From positions 62,001 to 126,000 of the forward strand of contig LADR01000065.1 in assembly GCA_000961655.1 (NCBI GenBank): DNA of 64,000 bases, written 5' to 3'. This stretch comes from Desulfatitalea sp. BRH_c12. GTDB taxonomy: Bacteria; Desulfobacterota; Desulfobacteria; Desulfobacterales; Desulfosarcinaceae. Every line of letters starts with the position of its first letter. Position 1 is the stretch's first letter. The notes beneath the pieces were generated by a model. The model did not search any database and was not told the origin of the DNA. It saw nothing but the letters and a program-made list of their open reading frames with translations. Position numbers and translations under genes: made by a program. Shown in pieces: positions 1 through 7,161 of the stretch.

Positions 1-65
1 TGGAAGAGAGCTATGCTTTTGGCCGCGCCATCGGACAGGCCATCAACGCCCAGGTGCCTGCATGA
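1..65 (+). CDS. C-terminal end of an unidentified protein (partial)
   Basis: Only the last 20 codons are inside the window, in the frame that ends with TGA at 63-65. The tail is alanine-rich and helical (EESYAFGRAIGQAINAQVPA). The stop overlaps the ATG of the ferredoxin gene (ATGA), so the two are almost certainly translationally coupled. A flavodoxin or NADPH-dependent FMN reductase would fit a ferredoxin partner, but the visible residues are too few to assign a family. Confidence 0.5.
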   Translation, partial: EESYAFGRAIGQAINAQVPA

Positions 66-253
66 AACGGCCCTTAGTGGATATGGCCGCCTGCACCATG
101 TGCATGGGGTGTGTGGCGGTCTGTCCTGAGGTGTTCAGTGAGAACGATGCGGGGTATATCACGGTGGCCGACCTGGACGCCTATCCGGAAGCGTGCGTCG
201 CCGAAGCCATCAAATATTGCCCCGAAGATGCCATCGGCTGGGAAGAAGAGTGA
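62..253 (+). CDS. Monocluster [4Fe-4S] ferredoxin
   Basis: A 63-residue electron carrier of the Desulfovibrio ferredoxin I/II type. Residues 11-22 read CTMCMGCVAVCP, giving the C-x2-C-x2-C ligands, and the fourth ligand is the cysteine of KYCPEDAI near residue 53. Cys21 and Cys45 occupy the places that form a disulfide or a convertible cluster ligand in related proteins. The protein is acidic and has no second cluster motif. The gene overlaps its upstream neighbour by four bases and is directly followed by the HEAT protein gene, so it probably shares a transcript with both. Its redox partner cannot be told from the window. Confidence 0.92.
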   Translation: MKRPLVDMAACTMCMGCVAVCPEVFSENDAGYITVADLDAYPEACVAEAIKYCPEDAIGWEEE

Positions 254-261
254 CGGGCAAA

Positions 262-969
262 ATGTCCTTTCGTCGGCTGAAAATAGAGGTGCTCAGCCTG
301 TTGCGGCAAGCCGACCTGGCGCCCGCTTTGCAGACGATCGCCGCGATGCCGGCGCGCCAGGTGATCAACCCGTTGTTCGGTTTGCTTTATCACACCGACC
401 TGCGCGTGCGCTGGCACACCATAACCGCCATGGGCACCGTTGTCGCCGGATTGGCCGACCACGACCTGGAAGCGGCCCGGGTGATCGTGCGCCGGCTGAT
501 GTGGAACCTGAACGACGAATCGGGCGGCATCGGATGGGGATCGCCTGAAGCCATGGGCGAAATTTTGGCCCGCCACACCCGCCTGGCCGAAGAGTATGCC
601 CCCATCTTGATCTCGTACATCGATCCGCAAGGCAATTTTCTCGAGCACGCGACCCTTCAGCAGGGCGCCTTATGGGCGGTGGGCCGCTTGGCCAGAAGTC
701 GGCCGCAACGGGTGCAGGCAGGCGCGCCCCTGCTGCTGCCATTTATAGGATCATCGGACAACGCCCTGCGCGGCTTGGCCGTGTGGGCGGCCATTCCGTT
801 CGAAGATACGCCCCTGACGGAAGCCATTCGTCCGCTGCGCTCGGACCCTTCCATCATCACGCTTTTTTCAGAACGAAGGCTGGTGCAAACCACGATTGCG
901 GAGTTGGCATCGGCTGCAGTGGATACCCCAAATTCTCTGGTTACCGGCGCGCCATCAGGCAAGCGTTGA
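262..969 (+). CDS. HEAT-repeat protein, DVU0298 family
   Basis: This 235-residue protein is made of amphipathic helical pairs, with no signal peptide or membrane segment. The pattern (VINPLFGLLYHTDLRVRWH near residue 35, then a WNLNDESGGIGWGSPE stretch and GALWAVGRLA) matches the DVU0298 family of sulfate-reducing bacteria, which has HEAT-like repeats and no defined function. HEAT proteins of this kind usually act as scaffolds or partner-binding proteins. The ATG at 262 is used here; a GTG at 250 overlapping the ferredoxin stop (GTGA) is an equally possible start. Cotranscription with the ferredoxin is likely, so a role near redox proteins is an inference from context only. Confidence 0.8.
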   Translation: MSFRRLKIEVLSLLRQADLAPALQTIAAMPARQVINPLFGLLYHTDLRVRWHTITAMGTVVAGLADHDLEAARVIVRRLMWNLNDESGGIGWGSPEAMGEILARHTRLAEEYAPILISYIDPQGNFLEHATLQQGALWAVGRLARSRPQRVQAGAPLLLPFIGSSDNALRGLAVWAAIPFEDTPLTEAIRPLRSDPSIITLFSERRLVQTTIAELASAAVDTPNSLVTGAPSGKR

Positions 970-1213
970 CCGGGTGCCGAAAAAGGTGCAGACGTTCACA
1001 AACCCTCTTTGATTCTCCGACTTTTGCATTATTGTTGAAAAGCCATTTTCCAGACCCGCTGAATCTCTCCGGGAAATTTTTGGCCAAGTGGCAAATGGAT
1101 ATGGCTCGAACGCGACCGGATCGTCCCGCTCCGAGACACCGGTATTTGAACGAACCTGTCGATAAATATACGGAAAGGGGTTATCGAGGAGGAGGAAGAG
1201 GGTGGTGGACCAG

Positions 1214-1258
1214 CCACCCGGATCGCCGGGGTTTGAAAACCCGAAATTGGACTTTCAA
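1214..1258. repeat. Dispersed palindromic repeat, module B (copy 1)
   Basis: The stretch begins CCACCCGGATCGCCGGGG and continues with a TTTGAAAACCCGAAATTGG arm. It matches copies at 22844-22880, 44784-44814 and 55964-56000. It lies in the gene-free interval 970-1305, in which I see no other structure apart from the repeat just downstream at 1273-1305. Confidence 0.6.
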
Positions 1259-1272
1259 CGAAAAACATACCA

Positions 1273-1305
1273 CTCCGGCAAGGGCCGGTTTTATAAAGGT
1301 GGACC
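1273..1305 (+). repeat. Short dispersed repeat, family A (divergent copy)
   Basis: The core is CCGGCAAGGGCCGG followed by a TATAAAGGTGGACC tail. It resembles the copies at 31927, 34755, 39456 and 60559. Here the AAAGGTGG of the repeat sits at ribosome-binding distance in front of the next gene's ATG at 1306, so the repeat may serve as its Shine-Dalgarno site. Confidence 0.5.
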
Positions 1306-1620
1306 ATGGCTAGAGAGAAAAAAGGGTCTCCCAAAGAGACTACTATCGTGGGTTTCATCGAAGAGATAGAGCTCGAGGATGATGAAACCGGACTCCAAAT
1401 CGTGGACGAAGAACATGCCTACCGGGTAGAGATGGACCGGCAGGGTAGAAAACTACTCGATTATGTCGAGGAGGAGGTCGAAGCGACCGGTTTTGTCACC
1501 AAAGGCTCCGATGCGCGTGAGATAAAAATCACACGGTTTCGGCTGGTGGAAGGGTATGATGATGAGGAGGAAGAAGTCGATTTCGATGAGGATTTCCTTG
1601 ATCATCGCGATGATGATTGA
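1306..1620 (+). CDS. Small acidic protein of unknown function
   Basis: A 104-residue protein. Residues 1-80 look like a small beta-rich domain (TTIVGFIEEIELEDDETGL, then YRVEMDRQGRKLLDYVEEEVEATGFVTK), with the alternation seen in OB-fold or similar barrels. The last 25 residues are almost entirely Asp and Glu. I do not recognise a family. The start follows the repeat-derived AAAGGTGG. It stands alone, with a gene-free region upstream and the convergent tatD gene downstream. The acidic tail suggests interaction with a basic protein or nucleic-acid mimicry, but this is speculation. Confidence 0.75.
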   Translation: MAREKKGSPKETTIVGFIEEIELEDDETGLQIVDEEHAYRVEMDRQGRKLLDYVEEEVEATGFVTKGSDAREIKITRFRLVEGYDDEEEEVDFDEDFLDHRDDD

Positions 1621-1708
1621 TCCGCCTGCTTTGCAGACATAGCCAAAGGGGGTCGTGCAGCAGCCATCGCACTTGGCCGCTCACGGCCCGCTGTGCCCTG
1701 GCTAGCGG

Positions 1709-2506
1709 CTAGGATGCGGGATCGCCCGTGGGCAGGCCGTACAGTCGGCAGGTGTTGGCCCACGTGACCGCCGCTAAACTTTCAGGCGTCGATTGCCGCA
1801 CCTCGGCCAGCTTCATCAGAACTGTACGCACGAAAGCCGGTTCGTTGCGGCGGTATTTGTTGCGTTCAGGGGTCGGTGTCAAATAGGGCGCGTCGGTTTC
1901 GACCAGCAGGCGCTCTGCCTGGATACGCCCGACCATGGCGCGCAGGTTTTGACCCCGGGATTGCACGGTCAGAATGCCCGTAATGCCGATATACAGTCCC
2001 AGGTCCAGATAGGCCGCCAGCTCCGCCGCATCGCCAGAAAAACAGTGCACCACGCCCAAGCGGTTTGAATTCCAATGGCCTTTGAGAATGTTTAGAAAAC
2101 GCCCCTGACTGTCTCTTTCATGAAAAATCATGGGAAGGTTCAATTGCCCGCCGATTTCCAGTTGGCGGACGAACCAGCGTTCTTGGGCTGCTCGGGGCGA
2201 GTGCATGCGGTTAAAATCCAGCCCCGTTTCCCCCCAGGCTTTCACTTTGGGGTGACCTGCCATGCGCGTCATTTCTTGAAACAGGTCGTCAGTACCGCTC
2301 TGGGCATCGTGAGGATGCAAACCCACCGAAGCGTAAACGCCATCATGGCCCTCGGCGATGGCGATGGCCTTTCGTGAACTGTTCAGATCGATGCCCACCA
2401 CCATCATGGCGGCCACCTCCGCTTGATGGGCGCGCAGTAGCACGGCATCCAAATCACCATCATAGCCGGCGTCGTCCAAATGGCAGTGGCTGTCGAAAAT
2501 TTTCAT
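1709..2506 (-). CDS. tatD: TatD family metal-dependent hydrolase/DNase
   Basis: At 265 residues this is full length for the TatD/YcfH amidohydrolase family. It opens with the metal-binding FDSHCHLDD (residues 4-12) and has GLHPHDA near 62, WGETGLDF near 91, FHERDS and VVHCFSG in the middle, and ETDAPYLTP near 203. These are the canonical ligands and catalytic residues for the two-metal TIM-barrel site. Family members remove nucleotides from DNA 3' ends and are cytoplasmic. The upstream region is the long divergent interval shared with nfnA. Substrate specificity between TatD, YcfH and YjjV types cannot be settled from the sequence. Confidence 0.93.
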   Translation of the reverse strand: MKIFDSHCHLDDAGYDGDLDAVLLRAHQAEVAAMMVVGIDLNSSRKAIAIAEGHDGVYASVGLHPHDAQSGTDDLFQEMTRMAGHPKVKAWGETGLDFNRMHSPRAAQERWFVRQLEIGGQLNLPMIFHERDSQGRFLNILKGHWNSNRLGVVHCFSGDAAELAAYLDLGLYIGITGILTVQSRGQNLRAMVGRIQAERLLVETDAPYLTPTPERNKYRRNEPAFVRTVLMKLAEVRQSTPESLAAVTWANTCRLYGLPTGDPAS

Positions 2507-2620
2507 GGGTGGCCGTCCAGGCCGGCGGGACCGGCAGTTTTAATAGTCTTTAATACCTCGAACCAATCCGTTTGCGGATATCATCGAAGCCGGTATGAAG
2601 CAAGTGCGATCCGCTTGCAA

Positions 2621-2712
2621 CGCAGGGCAATCGCATGTAAACCTTGGCACGCAGCGTGCCTTTACTTGGTGCCATATCTATCGTGCTGAAAACCCGGTGA
2701 TTCGGGTGGGTG
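2621..2712 (+). repeat. Dispersed repeat R1, copy 1
   Basis: This stretch aligns with the reverse complement of 16356-16459. By eye about nine in ten aligned bases agree, apart from a ~10-base insertion in the second copy. Shared blocks include ATCGCATGTAA, CCTTGGCACG, TTTACTTGG, ATATCTATCGTG and a terminal CCGGTGAT..CGGGTGGGTG. Both copies point toward the gene behind them (nfnA here, metK for the other). Confidence 0.75.
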
Positions 2713-2740
2713 GTCCGCGCCACCACCCACCCGAATCACC
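2696..2740. repeat. Perfect 19 bp inverted repeat with 7-base loop
   Basis: The left arm GGTGATTCGGGTGGGTGGT (2696-2714) is the exact reverse complement of 2722-2740. The arms enclose CCGCGCC. The left arm is the end module of repeat R1, so the palindrome consists of two end modules facing each other. It is too far from either gene start and lacks a T-run, so it is not a simple terminator. Confidence 0.85.
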
Positions 2741-2989
2741 TCCTCCGTGCCAATCCCGTAAACGAATTCGGGTATCGAGAGAGTTTTTATGCGATTGCCC
2801 TGGCTTGCAACAAGCTTGCAACGGCGGTACGTAGAGTGAATAATTTAGATCGGTTCTCTATTGTAAACGCCTGCTTGCCTGCACCAGGCGAGCTGCGCAA
2901 AGAATTTGATTCGACTGCAATATCGGACTTTTATTTTGATTTCAAACGCGCTATGAACTCCAAAGGTTGTTAAAACGCAAGGAGAAGAT

Positions 2990-3823
2990 ATGTTTAAAAT
3001 TGTCAAACGCACTGAAATGGCTCAAGGCACGGTGATCCTGAATGAAATCGAAGCACCCCTGATTGCTCGCAAAGCAAAGCCCGGGCAGTTCGTGATTCTC
3101 AAATCCCACGAAGAGGGCGAGCGGATTCCGCTGACCATGGCGGAAACCGACCCTGTCAAAGGCACGATCACGATCATCTACATGGTTGTCGGCAAGTCCA
3201 CGGCATTGTTCAGGGACCTCAAAGAGGGCGACGGTTACCAAGATGTGATTGGACCACTGGGCCGGCCCACCCATGTCGAAAAAGTCGGCACCGTGTTGTG
3301 TGTGGGCGGCGGCACCGGGGTAGCCGTGCTGCACCCGATCACGCGCGCCATGAAGGAGGCCGGCAACAATGTTATCTGCGTTATCGGCGCCCGCAACAAG
3401 GATCTGCTGATCCTCGAGGATAAGATGAAAACTGCCTCTGATGATCTGCGTGTCTGTACCGATGATGGTTCTTACGGTCACCACGGATTTGTCACCGATA
3501 TCGTGAAAAAGGTCTTGGCCGGAGAAAAGGTCGCCCAGGTGGTGGCCATTGGCCCGGTGCCGATGATGAAAGCCGTCAGCGCCGTGACCAAGGAATTTGG
3601 GGTGCCGACAATGGTCAGTCTCAACCCGATCATGATCGACGGCACCGGCATGTGCGGTGGCTGCCGCGTCAGCGTGGGCGGTGAAACCAAGTTCGCCTGC
3701 GTGGACGGTCCGGAATTCGATGGCCACAAAGTCAACTTCGATGAGTTGATGATGCGGTTGCGGGCCTATTGTGACGAGGAAAAGCAGTGTTATGAGGGCT
3801 ACTGTCGGCTGAGCGACGGTTGA
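2990..3823 (+). CDS. nfnA: NfnA: FAD/[2Fe-2S] subunit of ferredoxin:NADP oxidoreductase
   Basis: This 277-residue protein is the small subunit of the NADH-dependent reduced ferredoxin:NADP+ oxidoreductase, a cytoplasmic flavin-based electron-bifurcating transhydrogenase. It carries an FAD-binding barrel with RIPLTMAET near residue 44, an NAD-binding VGGGTGVAVLHP near 104, and a C-terminal [2Fe-2S] motif MCGGCRVSVGG...FACVDG around 222-243. The gene is followed after 85 bases by nfnB, as usual. Members are also annotated as sulfide dehydrogenase beta subunit or dihydroorotate dehydrogenase electron-transfer subunit, but the NfnB partner supports Nfn. It links the NADH, NADPH and ferredoxin pools. 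Confidence 0.93.
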   Translation: MFKIVKRTEMAQGTVILNEIEAPLIARKAKPGQFVILKSHEEGERIPLTMAETDPVKGTITIIYMVVGKSTALFRDLKEGDGYQDVIGPLGRPTHVEKVGTVLCVGGGTGVAVLHPITRAMKEAGNNVICVIGARNKDLLILEDKMKTASDDLRVCTDDGSYGHHGFVTDIVKKVLAGEKVAQVVAIGPVPMMKAVSAVTKEFGVPTMVSLNPIMIDGTGMCGGCRVSVGGETKFACVDGPEFDGHKVNFDELMMRLRAYCDEEKQCYEGYCRLSDG

Positions 3824-3908
3824 CGCATTCCGCGCGGTATTCGTCTGAACCTCGTAAGTTATCGTGAATTCACGCACAGCTGATTGCTGTTGTTAATAGG
3901 AGGAAGTC

Positions 3909-5312
3909 ATGGCTGAAAAACAAGCCAAACCCGGCCGCGTGCCGATGCCCGAGCAGGATCCGGCGGTTCGCAGGCGTAATTTTGAGGAAGTGCCCACCGG
4001 CTACACCGCTGCGATGGCACAGGAAGAAGCCGCACGCTGCCTGCAATGTAAAAAGCCAGGATGTGTCGAGGGGTGTCCGGTTCAGGTGGATATCCCCGGA
4101 TTTATCCGCTTGCTTACCGAAGGCGACCTGACGGCTGCTATTCGGTCGATATGGCAGAAAAACGCCTTGCCGGCGGTCTGCGGGCGGGTTTGTCCCCAAG
4201 AGATTCAATGCGAAGGCAAATGCATCCTGGCCAAAAAAGGGACGCCGGTCGCCATCGGCAACTTGGAGCGATTCTGCGCGGATTACGAGCGCAATCATGG
4301 TACAGGGGCCCTGCCGCCCAAAGCGGATCCGACCGGCAAGCGCGTGGCCGTTGTGGGATCGGGACCATCAAGCCTCACCGTGGCCGGCGACCTGATTCTG
4401 AAAGGCCATGCCGTGACTGTCATGGAGGCTTTTCACAAGCCCGGAGGTGTGCTGGTCTACGGTATTCCCGAATTCCGCCTGCCCAAAGCGATCGTCGCCC
4501 AGGAGGTCAATTTCCTTGAGCGATTAGGGGCCACCGTGGAATGCAATATGGTGGTCGGACGTACGGTCACCTTGGATGAATTGTTCGAACAAGGCTATGA
4601 TGCTGTTTATTTAGGCGTGGGCGCCGGTTTGCCCAGGTTCATGAATATTCCGGGGGAGAATTTGATTGGTATCTTATCGGCCAATGAATATCTTACGCGG
4701 GCCAACCTGATGAAAGCCTACAAGTTTCCGGAAGTGGACACCCCCGTGCCGATGGGCAAGAACGTGACCGTCTTGGGTGCCGGCAACGTGGCCATGGACT
4801 CGGCACGCACCGCCATGCGCCTGGGCGCGGAAAAAGTACGCATTGTCTATCGCCGCTCGCGCGAAGAAATGCCAGCGCGCTCAGCCGAGATCCATCACGC
4901 TGAGGAAGAGGGCATCGAGTTTATGCTGCTGACCAACCCGACGCGCTATATCGGGGACGAACGGGGGCGGTTGACCGGCATGCAGTGCCTGAAAATGGCC
5001 CTGGGTGAACCGGATGCCTCGGGACGCCGCCGGCCTGTCCCGATCGAAGGGTCGGAGTTCGAACTTAAAACCGACCTGGTGATTGTGGCCGTAGGCTCCG
5101 GTGCCAACCCCCTGCTGACCCAATCGACTCCCGAGCTGGCTCTGAACAAGTGGGGCTACCTGATCACCGATCCGGATACCGGCAAGACATCCAAAAAAGG
5201 GGTTTGGGCCGGCGGCGACATCGTCACGGGCGCTGCGACCGTGATTCTGGCCATGGGTGCCGGGCGCGCTGCGGCCGATAGTATCCATAAATATTTAAAT
5301 TGGGGATGGTAA
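3909..5312 (+). CDS. nfnB: NfnB: NADPH-dependent glutamate synthase-like subunit
   Basis: This 467-residue protein is homologous to the GltD small subunit and is commonly annotated gltA. Residues 45-60 and 88-105 carry the cysteine sets of two [4Fe-4S] clusters (CLQCKKPGCVEGCPV and CGRVCPQEIQCEGKC). Then come an FAD GxGxxG fold (VAVVGSGPSSLTVA near 144) and a NADP(H) fold (VTVLGAGNVAMDSA near 287), ending in GGDIVTGAATVI. In Nfn this subunit holds the bifurcating FAD. The AGGAGG at 3899-3904 gives a strong start. It is the distal gene of the nfnAB pair and a hairpin terminator follows at 5355. Free glutamate synthase activity without GltB is not expected. Confidence 0.94.
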   Translation: MAEKQAKPGRVPMPEQDPAVRRRNFEEVPTGYTAAMAQEEAARCLQCKKPGCVEGCPVQVDIPGFIRLLTEGDLTAAIRSIWQKNALPAVCGRVCPQEIQCEGKCILAKKGTPVAIGNLERFCADYERNHGTGALPPKADPTGKRVAVVGSGPSSLTVAGDLILKGHAVTVMEAFHKPGGVLVYGIPEFRLPKAIVAQEVNFLERLGATVECNMVVGRTVTLDELFEQGYDAVYLGVGAGLPRFMNIPGENLIGILSANEYLTRANLMKAYKFPEVDTPVPMGKNVTVLGAGNVAMDSARTAMRLGAEKVRIVYRRSREEMPARSAEIHHAEEEGIEFMLLTNPTRYIGDERGRLTGMQCLKMALGEPDASGRRRPVPIEGSEFELKTDLVIVAVGSGANPLLTQSTPELALNKWGYLITDPDTGKTSKKGVWAGGDIVTGAATVILAMGAGRAAADSIHKYLNWGW

Positions 5313-5354
5313 CTCGGACGCGACACACCAGTCCATCATCCTATGCAGGTATTC

Positions 5355-5390
5355 CGGCCTCTCCAGTTTGGGAGGCCGATCTTATTTTGA
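5355..5390 (+). terminator. Rho-independent terminator after nfnAB
   Basis: CGGCCTCTC (5355-5363) pairs with GGGAGGCCG (5370-5378) around a six-base loop, with one G-T pair, and is followed by ATCTTATTTT. It lies 43 bases after the nfnB stop. Confidence 0.75.
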
Positions 5391-5602
5391 TTACTTAGAA
5401 TACTTTTTATAGGATGGTTTGCTGAAGATTCAGGTTCCCAAGTCCGAAGCCAGAAAACCCAAACCGATCACGGTGCAGTAAGGATTTTTCATGGCACCCC
5501 TTTCGGCCGGTCGCGGGCATGCATGACCCCGGCCGGTCGTGACTCGCCCGCAGGGACTACGCCTCGTTGTCCTTTTCACCGTGTGATCGCAGGGGGTTCC
5601 AT

Positions 5603-5738
5603 CCGTAGGGGCGACCGCCGGTGGCCCCTACAGCGGGCCTCGTGCCCATAAGCCTCGTGCTCCTCAAAGTGTCCATTCGCCCCTGAGAAAGAGCGACATT
5701 TCTGAAATGCGGCCCACACGCAAATGCGGTTACCCTGG
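5603..5738. repeat. Mosaic dispersed repeat, family C (copy 1)
   Basis: Three blocks recur in order at 38247-38559. The first is GTAGGGGCGACCGCCGG. The second runs through AAGCCTCGTGCTCCTCAAAG to GTCCATTCGCCCC. The third is CATTTCTGAAATGCGGCC followed by CGCAAATGCGGTTACCCTGG (5697-5738). Spacing differs between the copies. The rest of the gene-free interval 5391-5914 shows no coding potential. Confidence 0.75.
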
Positions 5739-5914
5739 AACTCTCCTGTAAAGCGCTTGAATTTTAAGGCTTATCGTAATACAATCCATTCCGGCTATGG
5801 CACGTAACTCCCGACGTATGAAACAAACGTGCGCAAAGCACATCAGCATATCTTTCTACTTTCACTTTAACCGTCACCTCCGGCAATGCCGGTTTGACAA
5901 ACACCGTAACCGAA

Positions 5915-6634
5915 ATGCTAAAAAGCGAATCGCAAACCTACGACGACTATATTAAAGCCCTCACCGATATCAGCCGGGCCATCACCTCCGACCTCTATCT
6001 TGAGGATCTGTTGAAGTTGATCGTCATGGTGACTGCCAAAGTAACGAGTGTGGCGATATGTTCCTTGTGGCTGATCGACGATAGCATTTCACCGCCTAAA
6101 ATCCGCCTGAAGGCGACCCAGGCCATCGCCCCCGAGTATGTCAAAGATCGCAGTCTCGCGCTCGATGAGGGCGTGGTTGGTTATGTGGCCACTCACAAAC
6201 GCCCTTTGATCATCAAAAACGTGCTGCGCAACCAACGTTTCAAGGAAAAAGAGATGGCCCGGCGCTTGGGACTTGTTTCCATGATCGGGGTGCCACTGCG
6301 CCTCAAAGACGATAAAGTCATCGGTGTGCTCAACTGTTTTACCAACGAACCGTATGATTTTACGGCAACCGAAGTGAATTTGCTCACCGCGGTGGCCAAT
6401 CAGGCGGCCGTAGCGATTCTGAACACTGAATTGATGGTCAAGACCAAGGTGATTCAGGAGGAGTTGGAAACGCGCAAACTGGTCGAGCGGGCCAAAGAGA
6501 TTCTCATGCAGCGCATGAACATCAATGGTGAGGCTGCTTACCACTGGTTGCGCAAGCACAGCATGGATTCGCGCAAATCCATTCGTCAGGTCGCCGACGC
6601 CGTCCTGCTGTCCCATGAAATAAACATGTCGTAA
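5915..6634 (+). CDS. GAF-ANTAR transcription antitermination regulator
   Basis: A cytoplasmic signal-responsive RNA-binding protein of 239 residues. A GAF sensor domain occupies about residues 15-170 (LYLEDLLKLIVMVTAKV, then LDEGVVGYVATHKRPLIIKN and MIGVPLRLKDDKVIGVLNCF). A short coiled linker and a C-terminal ANTAR three-helix domain (about 180-235, KLVERAKEILMQRMNINGEA, then SIRQVADAVLL) follow. ANTAR domains bind paired hexaloop RNA hairpins and prevent terminator formation. Such a structure lies about 310 bases downstream in the leader of the FMN glutamate synthase. The ATG at 5915 is used; an in-frame TTG at 5894 is possible. No receiver Asp is present, so the signal is likely a GAF ligand. 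Confidence 0.9.
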   Translation: MLKSESQTYDDYIKALTDISRAITSDLYLEDLLKLIVMVTAKVTSVAICSLWLIDDSISPPKIRLKATQAIAPEYVKDRSLALDEGVVGYVATHKRPLIIKNVLRNQRFKEKEMARRLGLVSMIGVPLRLKDDKVIGVLNCFTNEPYDFTATEVNLLTAVANQAAVAILNTELMVKTKVIQEELETRKLVERAKEILMQRMNINGEAAYHWLRKHSMDSRKSIRQVADAVLLSHEINMS

Positions 6635-6942
6635 AGCACCTGTCTTTTCTTTCCTATGATGCGGTGAGCCGTTCAGCGCTACTGATGGTCTTCTCATTTA
6701 ATTAGCGAAAATTAACTTTGAGGCCATCGCCATCATGCTTTTAGGTCCAGCGCAGGCAAATTGCAAAACATCCCTTGAACGCAATCGCATCGTGTAATGG
6801 CCTTCGATAGGGCCGGCACGCCCGATGTTGGTAAGTCTCTCATTTGCAGGGCGGGCAAATCTTCAGCAAACTGCCCAACCGCAATTTTAATCTTGACTAA
6901 TAACATCAGTGCCACTAAATACATCACGAATAATTAAGAAAG
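6635..6942. other. Gene-free stretch between ANTAR gene and leader
   Basis: AT-richer than its neighbours, with no credible ORF. It presumably holds the promoter for the glutamate synthase transcript, because the hairpin leader begins at its end. I could not pick a single convincing -35/-10 pair. Confidence 0.5.
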
Positions 6943-7065
6943 CTTGTCAACGGCGACAGGTCGAAGCGTTTCGGCGCTCCAAATCCGCACAGAGATGTGT
7001 GCGGCCCCATATTCGTTAAAAAGACAAAGGCGTCTGCATTCCCCATGGGGGGCAGGTGCCTTTTT
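6943..7065 (+). promoter_or_regulatory. Candidate ANTAR-responsive leader: two hexaloop hairpins plus intrinsic terminator
   Basis: Hairpin 1: CTTGTC (6943-6948), loop AACGGC, GACAGG (6955-6960). Hairpin 2: CGCAC (6986-6990), loop AGAGAT, GTGTG (6997-7001); an alternative register pairs CCGCACA with TGTGCGG. Both hexaloops have A at position 1 and G at position 4, the known recognition signature of ANTAR proteins. A strong hairpin follows (7026-7063; AAAGGCGTCTGC pairs with GCAGGTGCCTTT, with an inner CCCCATGGGG), ending in TTTTT and lying 97 bases before the start codon. The layout is that of an attenuator. A mutually exclusive fold could form between GGCCCCAT (7003-7010) and ATGGGG (7045-7050). 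Confidence 0.75.
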
Positions 7066-7161
7066 GCGTTTATACGCTCTGACGCCATTGATTGCGCGGG
7101 TGCAACCGGCACGATTAGTGCGGTGGAACACTTTTCAGTTAGGAAAAAATAAGGAGGAAAA

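Larger units (their letters stand above)
2507..2989. other. Gene-free divergent interval between tatD and nfnA
   Basis: No convincing coding sequence. It contains a copy of the ~100 bp dispersed repeat (2621-2712), a perfect 19 bp inverted repeat (2696-2740), and a TTGCAA-caagc-TTGCAA motif near 2807-2823. A good ribosome-binding site (CAAGGAGAAGAT) precedes the nfnA ATG. Confidence 0.7.

Noticed and set aside
2645-2660. Sigma-54 promoter in repeat R1
   Set aside because: The match is good but the same bases form a perfect palindrome, so a chance fit cannot be excluded.
2951-3877. A 308-codon frame antisense to nfnA
   Set aside because: Histidine-rich low-complexity product with no family features, fully overlapped by nfnA.
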